Source: Caldilineaceae bacterium (GTDB lineage: Bacteria > Chloroflexota > Anaerolineae > Caldilineales > Caldilineaceae). Taken from it: DNA of 64,000 nt. This document shows positions 8,211 to 15,980 of the stretch, in pieces. Made by a program: the position numbers and the translations under genes. Position 1 is the stretch's first letter. Each line of letters starts with the position of its first letter. The notes below the pieces were generated by a model that saw only the letters and a program-made list of their open reading frames with translations, had not been told where the DNA came from and made no database searches. Where the stretch lies: positions 1-64,000 of the forward strand of contig JAJEDJ010000002.1 of the NCBI GenBank assembly GCA_022821545.1. Reading direction: 5' to 3'.

Positions 8211-8381
8211 ATGAAAAGCATTAAGGAGATTCGCACAATCTTGCGGTCTCACCGGCGCGAATTGAAAGAACGATACCACGTGGAAGAGATCGCTCTCTTT
8301 GGCTCCTATGCCAGAGGCGAGCAGACGGACGACAGAGACCTGGAGTATCTCCCATGCCTTCTGAAAACATCCCGACCCTGA
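8211..8381 (+). pseudogene. Truncated MNT-type nucleotidyltransferase
   Basis: From ATG 8211 the frame encodes 56 residues. They match the N-terminus of a minimal nucleotidyltransferase (MntA-like antitoxin): KEIRTILRSHRRELKERYHV, then EIALFGSYARGEQTDDRDLE. The GSYARG motif is intact, but the sequence should continue into an Asp-x-Asp metal motif (…SDLDVLV…). Instead it goes to YLPCLLKTSRP and a stop. About half of a normal ~100-residue MNT protein, including part of the catalytic acidic site, is missing, and no HEPN partner follows. The 3' part overlaps the start of the VOC gene at 8354, so the downstream sequence has replaced the lost end. In HEPN-MNT modules, MntA modifies the HEPN toxin. 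Confidence 0.6.
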
Positions 8382-8761
8382 CCGGCTCCGCTCCTTATTT
8401 CGTGGTGAGCGACCTGGCTGCGTCGCTCGATTATTATTGCGGCGTGCTCGGTTTCGACCGGCCCCATCTTTGGGGAGAGCCGCCGACATTCGCCATGCCC
8501 AGCCGCGACGGTTTCATCTTTATGCTCAAGCAGGTGAAAAACAGAGATAACATCACGCCCAACCGGGAGCGGGGCGGCTACTGGGACGCTTATGTCTGGG
8601 TGCGGAATGTAAGGGCGCTGCATGCCGAATTCGAGGCCAGGGGCGCGGAGTTCGCCTACGGGCTGACGCATCAGCACGAATACGACAACATCGAGTTCGC
8701 GGTGTATGACCCGGACGGCTACTTCATCGCCTTCGGACAGGGGATTGAGGACGAGGAATGA
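8354..8761 (+). CDS. VOC-superfamily (glyoxalase/bleomycin-resistance type) protein
   Basis: A 135-residue single vicinal-oxygen-chelate protein with two beta-alpha-beta-beta-beta units: APYFVVSDLAASLDYYCGVL at the start and VYDPDGYFIAFGQGIE at the end. The helix-turn and final strand with a DPDGY.I.F motif are typical. It is a possible metalloenzyme or binding protein; the substrate is unknown. GGAG within the truncated nucleotidyltransferase is its likely ribosome site. Its stop overlaps the diol dehydratase start as ATGA, so the two genes are translationally coupled and perhaps functionally linked (for example aldehyde handling). That link is inferred. Confidence 0.8.
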   Translation: MPSENIPTLTGSAPYFVVSDLAASLDYYCGVLGFDRPHLWGEPPTFAMPSRDGFIFMLKQVKNRDNITPNRERGGYWDAYVWVRNVRALHAEFEARGAEFAYGLTHQHEYDNIEFAVYDPDGYFIAFGQGIEDEE

Positions 8762-11034
8762 GCACAACAGCGACGGCGGCCCGCAGCGCCAACGGGGATA
8801 CCGGCTCGCGCCGCTTCTCGATTCTCGCCGGGCGCGACATCAACCGCGAGACCTACGTCGAGGAGTGGGCCGAAGCCGGGCTGACGGTCGCCGACAGCCC
8901 CTATGACCCGCAGCCGTCGCTGCGCATCGTTGAGGGCGCGGTCGTGGAGATGGACGGCAAGGAGCGGGCCGATTTCGATGCGCTCGACCGCTTCATCGCG
9001 GACCACGCCCTCGATCTGACAGTGGCCGAAGAGGCGATGGGGACGCCCTCGCATCAGATCGCGCGGATGCTGGTCGATATCAACGTGCCGCAGCCCGCGA
9101 TCCGCCGCCTGGCCGACGGCTGCACGCCGGCCAAGCTGTGCGAGATCGTGCGCCACATGAACGTGCTGGAGATGATGATGGGGCTCGGCAAGATGCGGGT
9201 GCGCAAGACGCCAGCCAACCAGGCCCACGTCACCAACTGGCGCGAGAACCCGGCCCTGCTGGCCGCGGACGCGGCCGAGGCGGCACTGCGCGGCTTCGCC
9301 GAGATCGAGACGACGGTGCGCGTGGCGCGCGCCGCGCCCCTCAACGCGCTGGCCATTCTGGTCGGTTCGCAGACCAGCCGCGGGGGCGTCCTCACCCAGT
9401 GCGCGGTCGAGGAGGCGTTCGGGCTGCGCCTGGGCATCAAAGGGCTGACCTCTTACGCGGAGACGCTTTCGGTCTACGGCAGCGAGCGCTCCTTTGTCGA
9501 CGGGGACGACACGCCCTGGTCGAAGGCCTTTCTGGCCTCCGCCTACGCCAGCCGGGGCATCAAGATTCGCTTCACCTCGGGCACAGGCTCCGAGGCGCTG
9601 ATGGGCTACGCGGAGCAGTGCTCGATGCTCTATCTGGAGGCCCGCTGCCTGCTCATAACGAAGGGGGCAGGCAGCCAGGGCGTGCAGAACGGCTCCATCT
9701 CCTGCATCGCCCTGCCGGAAGCGCTGCCGGGCGGCGTGCGCGGGGTGCTGGCGGAGAATCTGCTGGCGTCGATGCTGGGGCTGGAGTGCGCCTCGGGCAA
9801 CGACGCGCTGGCCTCCCACTCGGCGCTGCGCAAGACGGCCAAACTGATGCTGCAGATGATCCCCGGCACGGATTTCATCTGCTCCGGCTACAGCGCCATC
9901 CCAAAGCAGGACAACATGTTCGGAGGCGGCAATTTCGACGCCGAGGATTTCGACGACTGGACGGTCATCCAACGGGACATGCAGGTGAACGGCGGCATCC
10001 GCCCTGTACGCGAGGCGGATGCCGTGGCAGCCCGCCGGCAGGCCGCGCAGGCGCTGCAGGCGATCTACGCCGCGCTGGATTTTCCGCCTATCGGCGACGA
10101 GGAGGTGGAGGCGGCGGCGCTCGCCCACAGCAGCGAGGATATGCCGGAGCGCGATATGGTGGCCGACCTGGCCGCAGCCGACCGCTTCCTGGAAGGCACG
10201 GCCAACCTGTCCGACGTGGTACGCGCGCTGCACGGCAGCGGCTTTGAGCAGGCGGCCGCCAACCTGCTCGAGATGGGCCGTCAACGGGTGGCGGGGGACT
10301 ATCTGCAACCCTCGGCGATCTTTGGCGACGGTTTCAACGTGATCAGCGCCATCAACGACAACAACGACTACACCGGGCCGGGCACCGGCTACCGCCTCGA
10401 AGGGGAGACCTGGGAGGCGCTGCAGCGCATTCCCCAGCAGAAGTCGCCGCGCGACTTTATCGACGCGCAGGTGGGGGAGCCACTGCCCAATCTGGCCGAG
10501 ATCAGTACGGCCAAGGCGGGGGCCTCGGCCAACGAAATCGTGGTCGCGGTGGGGCCGGCCTATGGCCGCTCGCTGGTGAAGACGATCGGCGAGCTGGACC
10601 ATGAGGAGGTGCTGGAGGCGCTGCTCACGGGAGTGGCCGAGGAGGCGTTCTACGGCCGCGTGGTGCGGGTCTATCACAGCGCCGACTGCGCGGCGATCGG
10701 ACACGCGGGCGCGCGCCTGAGCGGCTCGGGCATTGCGGTCGGCCTGCAGAGCCGCGGCACGACCGTCATCCAGAAGCGCGGGCTGGCTCCGCTCAACAAC
10801 CTGGAACTGTTCCCGCAGTCGCCGAGCCTGACGCTGGAGATCTACCAGGCGATCGGGCGTAACGCGGCCCGCTATGCCAAGGGGCTCAGCCCTCTGCCGG
10901 TCGGCGTGAAGGTCGACAACGGCGCCCGGCTGCGCCTGATCGTCAAGACGACGCTGTTGCACCGCCGCGAGATCGAAGACATCGAGGAGAAGGCGCCGCA
11001 GGAGCTCTACTTCCGCTGGGAGCCGGAGGTGTAG
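8758..11034 (+). CDS. B12-dependent propanediol/glycerol dehydratase, fused large and medium subunits
   Basis: A 758-residue protein. Residues ~1-560 match the diol dehydratase large subunit (PduC), including GFAEIETTVRVARAAPLNAL, FTSGTGSEALMGYAE, DNMFGGGNFDAEDFDDW and VIQRDMQVNGGIRPV. From ~592 onward (ANEIVVAVGPAYGRSLVKTI, HSADCAAIGHAGARLSGSGI) it matches the medium subunit (PduD). The enzyme dehydrates 1,2-diols or glycerol to aldehydes using adenosylcobalamin. In enterics the two subunits are separate genes; here they are fused. The small subunit is not next to it but at 15443, beyond two unrelated genes. No reactivase gene and no microcompartment shell genes are in the window. It overlaps the VOC gene by 4 bases. 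Confidence 0.9.
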   Translation: MSTTATAARSANGDTGSRRFSILAGRDINRETYVEEWAEAGLTVADSPYDPQPSLRIVEGAVVEMDGKERADFDALDRFIADHALDLTVAEEAMGTPSHQIARMLVDINVPQPAIRRLADGCTPAKLCEIVRHMNVLEMMMGLGKMRVRKTPANQAHVTNWRENPALLAADAAEAALRGFAEIETTVRVARAAPLNALAILVGSQTSRGGVLTQCAVEEAFGLRLGIKGLTSYAETLSVYGSERSFVDGDDTPWSKAFLASAYASRGIKIRFTSGTGSEALMGYAEQCSMLYLEARCLLITKGAGSQGVQNGSISCIALPEALPGGVRGVLAENLLASMLGLECASGNDALASHSALRKTAKLMLQMIPGTDFICSGYSAIPKQDNMFGGGNFDAEDFDDWTVIQRDMQVNGGIRPVREADAVAARRQAAQALQAIYAALDFPPIGDEEVEAAALAHSSEDMPERDMVADLAAADRFLEGTANLSDVVRALHGSGFEQAAANLLEMGRQRVAGDYLQPSAIFGDGFNVISAINDNNDYTGPGTGYRLEGETWEALQRIPQQKSPRDFIDAQVGEPLPNLAEISTAKAGASANEIVVAVGPAYGRSLVKTIGELDHEEVLEALLTGVAEEAFYGRVVRVYHSADCAAIGHAGARLSGSGIAVGLQSRGTTVIQKRGLAPLNNLELFPQSPSLTLEIYQAIGRNAARYAKGLSPLPVGVKVDNGARLRLIVKTTLLHRREIEDIEEKAPQELYFRWEPEV

Positions 11035-11143
11035 GGGCGCATTGAGGTGGTCTCTTGAAGACTGATGCCCACTGACCAACGAAGTAGCGTGGAACCATGT
11101 AAAATGACTGAGTACACCAGAACAGCCTTTAGGAATTGTCATT

Positions 11144-14100
11144 ATGAGCAAAGTTCTTGACATTATCTTGACAGCTGTCCAAGACCAGAAACCGCTTGTC
11201 TTGCTCCTCGGCCAAAACGTGTGGGTCGATATTGGCGGCACAGACTCAGTTTTGGACGTTGCTCTGAACCGATTTGGCAAGGAACTGGATGAACCTGCTG
11301 GTTGGTTCTCTCTCCTCGATGGATCAGAACTGAACACAAATACTTTCGAATGGATAGCGGAGAGGTTTGAAAGAAGAGTCCATCCCGCATCATTGGATAT
11401 TTTGTCCGACATTCCTTGGAGTGCTGTTTTTACTTCAAGTCTCGACCCCACACTAAATCGGCTCTTTTCTAGAGAAGGTCGTGAGCCTGAACGTATTCTT
11501 ACAAATGACGAAGATCCTAGAGCAGTTAGAAGCCGAACGCGACCACCCCTATTTTATCTCTTTAGCCAGGCCGGTAACATTGATCCAAAAGCACGTCCAC
11601 CAAGCAATGTTGTTGAACTAAACGCCCGTCGTTTTCAGCATACTATTCCACTACTAGCCAGATTACTTCAAACAGCTACAGCGGTTGGTCACATCGTCGT
11701 GGAAGGATTCCGCCCAGGACACGACTGGCTCATGTTTGATGATGTACTGGGGGCTATAGCAAGTGCGAGTGTGGGTCAAGTGCTGTGGTGCGGAGGAATT
11801 CCTGAACTTAGCGGCGCAAGTTTAACCTTTTTCGAGACTGCCGTCAACCAGGGGCAAATCATAGTTGAAAATGCTAGCCTTTCATCCATAATTCCAGATC
11901 TGCGGGTATTGGGCAGATTGCCTGACTTACTGCCACCCGAATCTGAGGATGTTGGAGTCATCAGTTTCGGACCACGAAATCGACTGGCAACCACTCCGGA
12001 ACTGAGGTTGACAACCGAAGCCGTTGTCTCCATTGTTGATGACACCTGGACACCTACCTTTTTGCCCCCGCTAGGTTCAGAATCTGGGTATTCCCTTTTC
12101 CGACGATTCCATGGTCACCTAGAAGGACCACGTCTTCTTGTAGAAGGTGTTCAAAGGAATTTTGCAATCGAAAGGGACTTCGAAAGTAACCTGTTTGGAA
12201 CTGTGAAACGAGCTGTTGCCAATCACGCCAGTATCGGAGGACCTATAATTGTAAGGGGACAATCAGGGACCGGTAAATCGGTGGCTCTCGCAAGAATAGT
12301 AGCGCGTATACGCAAGGAAGAGAACGCGGCAGTATTGTACTCGATAGGGCGCATTCCTCAGGCAGAGGAAGTGTCATCCTTTTGTGAAGCTGCAGAAGAG
12401 GCTGGTGCTAGATCGACATTGATCGTCTGTGACGCCAATCGTGACGCTGATTCGTACTACGACCTCCTCATGGGCCTTAGAAGTCGCGGACGACGAGCCG
12501 TTGTTCTCGGCTCGCATTACGTTCCTCCCGAAAGCGATGATCCACAATGGAGCATAATAGGTATTGATGCGCCGGTGAACCTGACTAGGGCCGAGAAGGA
12601 GAATCTGGCAGCCCTGTTAACTTGTCACCTAGAATCACCGACACCAAGTCTACTAGACGAAGAAAACATATTAGGATTCCTGTACCGATTCTTGCCTCCG
12701 AGCCGTCCGAGAATCAGTCTAGGCCTTGGTGATGAGGCATACGCAAACGAGCGGGTGTTGCGGGAAATCGGTCGTCAGTCTATGCCTACCTCTCCAGTCA
12801 CAGCAATGGAACATGCATTTATTCGTGCAGGAATTCTGCAATCTCACAAGTCATTGTTCGACCAGATACCAGAAGAGTCGATACCAGGTAATGAAGACGC
12901 AGCTAGCAAAATCATTGATTTTGTAATGGTGGCCGGAACTCTAGATTGTCCCGTTCCATTAAACTTACTGTTGAGGGCAGCTAACCAACAGTACAGGGAC
13001 TTGGATCTCACGTTGCTCGGAGACCTGTTCGACAAGGTGGGATTATTCAAATGGCAACACAAAGACAAAGAAGGTAATGAGCTATCAGTGGCTCCGCGTC
13101 TGACTCTGGAGGCGCAGTTGATTTGCAGGCGGCGACTTAGTTCTGCTGAGGCCAAGGCGAACAGACTCGTAGAATTAATCGGTGCGGTTCGATCAGGAGT
13201 CGAACGGGAAGAAGAACGAAACTTTCTCTTAAACCTGCTTCAACAAGTAAACCCAGATGGACAGCGGAGTGGACCATATAGGGATTTCATGGTTTCTTTC
13301 GCGAAGAAGCTAACCGAAATTCGACTAAAACATAGGGTCGTGGATGCAAGACTGATGCTTCAGGAGTCCACTTTCAGGAGAACCGCCATTCGAGAAGATG
13401 CTGTTGATGATGAAGCCAAATTACCGCTGCTAGAAGAGGCAAGAAACATTGTACAGCAAGCTCTTGACCAGATTGAAAACGGCAAGTTATATGCCTCCAA
13501 GAGAACTAAACAGAACCTCTTGGTTGAACGCGCTTCTGTCTACGGATACCTTTCAAGAGACAGAGCAAGACGAAAAGAAGAATCAGTCGAAATCTGGTCG
13601 TCATATGAAGCGGCACGTGCCGCGGTCAAGCGAGCGGTAGGAGCAACTGAAAGCTACTATCCATTGGACGTAGGACTATGGACTCCGGCCGACCTCCTTG
13701 ATATGGCCGAATTGTCTACTTGGCACCGTGGAGAATTGGTAGCCGACATTTACGCAACTTTAGATCAAGTAGAAAAGGATATCCTCAAACCATCACAAAA
13801 GAACAACTTCGATATTCGAAGGTATAGGATAGGCGAAACTCTTGAAGATCACCAACTGACGGAAGAGGCTTATGCCGAACTGGCGAAACGTGGGTCCACT
13901 GCAGGTTATTACTTAAGAGCCCGAGAATATGCTCCTACTCTCGAACCCGAGACTATAGAAGTCAGTGAACCAGAAGACTTGACGAAAGCAAGACGTGCTT
14001 CAGATTTCTTGATCGAGCATTTCCAGCGAATTGAGGGCGATTCGCGTTGCCTTTTTTTGCTGTTAGAATGCCGTTGGATTTCCGAGATGCGAAGGAGGCC

Positions 14101-14551
14101 TTTGCGCGGTGAGAGGCAACCGCTTCCAACCGACCAAGGTGTGATTAGAGAGTTGCTAGACTTGACAAAGGCTCTTAATAATGCGGCCGGAGAATCTTCC
14201 AGATATGGTACTCGTTATCTGGAAGCTGTTCTATCTTGGTTAGCTGGAGAGTATGAACATTCGCGCAGGCTGTTTAAAGATCTTGCTAACGACACTGATT
14301 TCGAGAATCAAAATCGCGTCAAAAGGCGTCATCTAATGACAGCATCAGGTATAGCCCCTCGTCAGTTCGAAGGTCGAGTGGAACAACCAAGAGGAAAGAA
14401 CGACTGGGTCATTCGAGTCGAGGGACTCTCTCAATTGATTCCAATATTTGAACGCGACTTTCCTAGAGGCAAGATAGCCTATGGACGTCCAATAACAGGT
14501 TTTGGAATTGGTTTTAACTTCATAGGGCCCATAGCAGACCCTCTTCGATAG
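11144..14551 (+). CDS. SIR2-like / STAND-type ATPase, probable defence protein
   Basis: An 1135-residue multidomain protein. Residues ~15-220 look like a divergent SIR2-like Rossmann domain (KPLVLLLGQNVWVDIGGTD; DIPWSAVFTSSLDPTLNRLF). A P-loop ATPase follows: Walker A G372-QSGTGKS, a TLIVCDANRD Walker-B-like strand and RRAVVLGSHY. The remaining ~500 residues are helical and repeat-like, as in STAND/NACHT sensors. The C-terminal GRPITGFGIGFNFIGPIADP may be a small beta domain. This build (NAD-consuming effector, ATPase switch, repeat sensor) is that of Avs-like and other SIR2 antiphage proteins. The usual SIR2 catalytic Asn and His are not where expected (TSSLD for TTNxD; no L-H-G). Codon use is clearly AT-richer than both neighbours, suggesting transfer. 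It has its own AGGA ribosome site. The defence role is inferred. Confidence 0.65.
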   Translation: MSKVLDIILTAVQDQKPLVLLLGQNVWVDIGGTDSVLDVALNRFGKELDEPAGWFSLLDGSELNTNTFEWIAERFERRVHPASLDILSDIPWSAVFTSSLDPTLNRLFSREGREPERILTNDEDPRAVRSRTRPPLFYLFSQAGNIDPKARPPSNVVELNARRFQHTIPLLARLLQTATAVGHIVVEGFRPGHDWLMFDDVLGAIASASVGQVLWCGGIPELSGASLTFFETAVNQGQIIVENASLSSIIPDLRVLGRLPDLLPPESEDVGVISFGPRNRLATTPELRLTTEAVVSIVDDTWTPTFLPPLGSESGYSLFRRFHGHLEGPRLLVEGVQRNFAIERDFESNLFGTVKRAVANHASIGGPIIVRGQSGTGKSVALARIVARIRKEENAAVLYSIGRIPQAEEVSSFCEAAEEAGARSTLIVCDANRDADSYYDLLMGLRSRGRRAVVLGSHYVPPESDDPQWSIIGIDAPVNLTRAEKENLAALLTCHLESPTPSLLDEENILGFLYRFLPPSRPRISLGLGDEAYANERVLREIGRQSMPTSPVTAMEHAFIRAGILQSHKSLFDQIPEESIPGNEDAASKIIDFVMVAGTLDCPVPLNLLLRAANQQYRDLDLTLLGDLFDKVGLFKWQHKDKEGNELSVAPRLTLEAQLICRRRLSSAEAKANRLVELIGAVRSGVEREEERNFLLNLLQQVNPDGQRSGPYRDFMVSFAKKLTEIRLKHRVVDARLMLQESTFRRTAIREDAVDDEAKLPLLEEARNIVQQALDQIENGKLYASKRTKQNLLVERASVYGYLSRDRARRKEESVEIWSSYEAARAAVKRAVGATESYYPLDVGLWTPADLLDMAELSTWHRGELVADIYATLDQVEKDILKPSQKNNFDIRRYRIGETLEDHQLTEEAYAELAKRGSTAGYYLRAREYAPTLEPETIEVSEPEDLTKARRASDFLIEHFQRIEGDSRCLFLLLECRWISEMRRRPLRGERQPLPTDQGVIRELLDLTKALNNAAGESSRYGTRYLEAVLSWLAGEYEHSRRLFKDLANDTDFENQNRVKRRHLMTASGIAPRQFEGRVEQPRGKNDWVIRVEGLSQLIPIFERDFPRGKIAYGRPITGFGIGFNFIGPIADPLR

Positions 14552-14555
14552 CCTA

Positions 14556-15446
14556 ATGCCATTCTCGTCATTGAATGCCGAAGTTTCAGAATTGCGACAT
14601 ACCCTTCAAGCATATGTTGGGCCCAAAGCGTTGGATGAGATTAGACTTAGGCATCCAATTGGCAAGAGTGACGAGGCATCCTTTATGCGCCTAACGAGTT
14701 GGAGCTACGTCTTGCTGTTTGAGGCAGGACGAGTTTCTATTCGTTTTCTTCTTAAACTCCCAAGTCAAGAGAGCAATGCTGACAGAAATCCAAGAAATGT
14801 CTTGGAAAGTGTACATTCTTTAAGAACCTTCTATTTCCACAATATGGGACTTTCTGAACGCGACTTACAACTATCGCGAAAGACGAGGAATTGGCATCAT
14901 GAGAAGTGCGGAACGGCTGTTCCGAAGCGAAATCGAGAGTGGCGAAAGTGTTTCGAGAGTCTCTGTTCCGAGGTTAGCGAAGTCATCACACATTGCCACG
15001 AAGTTGTCGATACCGTATTGGCGTCACCGATTGATGGCAATAGAACTATATCTGACCTCAAAATGCGCTTAGACAGGAACTGGCCTGCCCACAGATTTGA
15101 CGGCTTGGTAGGGGATGTACTTGTACAATTAGGGTTGGAGAATAGATTGAAGATTCCCGTTTTCCGAGAACGGCACCTGTCGAAATGGCGCCACTTCTTG
15201 GAGTGCCTTCCCGAAGGCGAAGATCTCGAAGCAAGAATGATCCGGGTCATTGAAAGAGACGTTCTTAACCACTTTGATGGCGTCCTACCTATTGGTGGCA
15301 GAGATGTCATGTTTGAGTTGGGAATCCCTCAAGGGCCCCTTGTTAAATTGGCCCTGCTCAAAGCGCGAGAACATCTGCTTGAAGGAAGCAAGAGCAAAGA
15401 AGAACTATTGAACTTGCTTAGGAAGGACCCTCAGTTTCAGATATGA
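14556..15446 (+). CDS. HEPN-like protein with a C-terminal segment resembling CCA-adding enzymes
   Basis: A 296-residue, mostly helical protein starting 4 bases after the SIR2/ATPase stop, so the two are coupled. Residues 90-96 read RTFYFHN, which fits the R-x4-6-H active site of HEPN ribonucleases. It sits at the end of a predicted helix (residues ~83-96), preceded by other helices. Residues ~243-290 (PIGGRDVMFELGIPQGPLVK, then ALLKAREHLLEG) resemble the C-terminal helical stretch of HD-type tRNA nucleotidyltransferases, where a G-x-D-hM-x-LGh-x-x-GP motif is common. No family name is offered with certainty. Codon use is as AT-rich as its upstream partner. It is likely the second component (toxin, or tRNA/RNA-binding factor) of the same cassette. 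Its stop overlaps the pduE start (ATGA). Confidence 0.5.
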   Translation: MPFSSLNAEVSELRHTLQAYVGPKALDEIRLRHPIGKSDEASFMRLTSWSYVLLFEAGRVSIRFLLKLPSQESNADRNPRNVLESVHSLRTFYFHNMGLSERDLQLSRKTRNWHHEKCGTAVPKRNREWRKCFESLCSEVSEVITHCHEVVDTVLASPIDGNRTISDLKMRLDRNWPAHRFDGLVGDVLVQLGLENRLKIPVFRERHLSKWRHFLECLPEGEDLEARMIRVIERDVLNHFDGVLPIGGRDVMFELGIPQGPLVKLALLKAREHLLEGSKSKEELLNLLRKDPQFQI

Positions 15447-15865
15447 AAGACGAAAGGAACGCCGATTATCCTCTCTACGGTAGCCGGGGCGACACGCTCA
15501 GCGCGGCCAGTGGGCGGCCGTTGCGCGATCTTTCGCTGCAGAAGACGCTGACGGAAGATATTGCCTCGGAGGACTACAGCATCAGCGCGGAGACGCTGCG
15601 CGCACAGGCCGAAATCGCCCGCGACGCCGGCTACCCGCAGCTGGCGCAAAACCTGGAACGGGCTTCGGAGCTGACCGCCGTGCCCAATGAGACGCTGCTG
15701 GAGATGTACGAGATGCTGCGGCCAGGACGCTGCAGCTTCGAGGAGTACGAGGCGCTGGCGCAACGGCTGCGGGATGAGTTCAACGCCGCGGCCACGGCCG
15801 CCTTTGTCGAGGAGGCCGCTACGGTCTACCGGGAACGCGGCCTGCTGCGCCGGGAACTGGAGTAG
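15443..15865 (+). CDS. pduE: Diol/glycerol dehydratase small subunit
   Basis: A 140-residue match to PduE. Family features: DYPLYGSRGDTL, LRDLSLQKTLTEDIASED, ISAETLRAQAEIARDAGYPQ, NLERASELTAVPNETLLEMY, EMLRPGRCSFEEYEALA and FVEEAATVYRERGLL. It completes the heterotrimer of the fused large/medium subunit at 8758-11034. At 140 residues it is ~30 shorter than enteric PduE and lacks the N-terminal extension used there for targeting into microcompartments, so the enzyme is probably cytosolic. The start codon overlaps the stop of the HEPN-like gene by 4 bases. High-GC codon use returns sharply here, marking the right edge of the inserted pair. Confidence 0.88.
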   Translation: MKDERNADYPLYGSRGDTLSAASGRPLRDLSLQKTLTEDIASEDYSISAETLRAQAEIARDAGYPQLAQNLERASELTAVPNETLLEMYEMLRPGRCSFEEYEALAQRLRDEFNAAATAAFVEEAATVYRERGLLRRELE

Positions 15866-15980
15866 TTGGACGGCGGTTTTTAGTAGTCAGTTTTTGGTTT
15901 TTAGCGGCTGCGGCAGAGTCTCGAAGGTCAGGAAAATTTGAAGGCGGATAGCCGGATACTTAATACCATGTCTAGTAGCC

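Noticed and set aside
8719..11451. A 910-codon minus-strand open frame
   Set aside because: Antisense to the diol dehydratase gene; composition and lack of motifs mark it as a shadow.
11035..15446. Insertion-sequence or integron ends around the SIR2/HEPN pair
   Set aside because: I looked for matching inverted or direct repeats at both edges and for a transposase or integrase and found none by eye.
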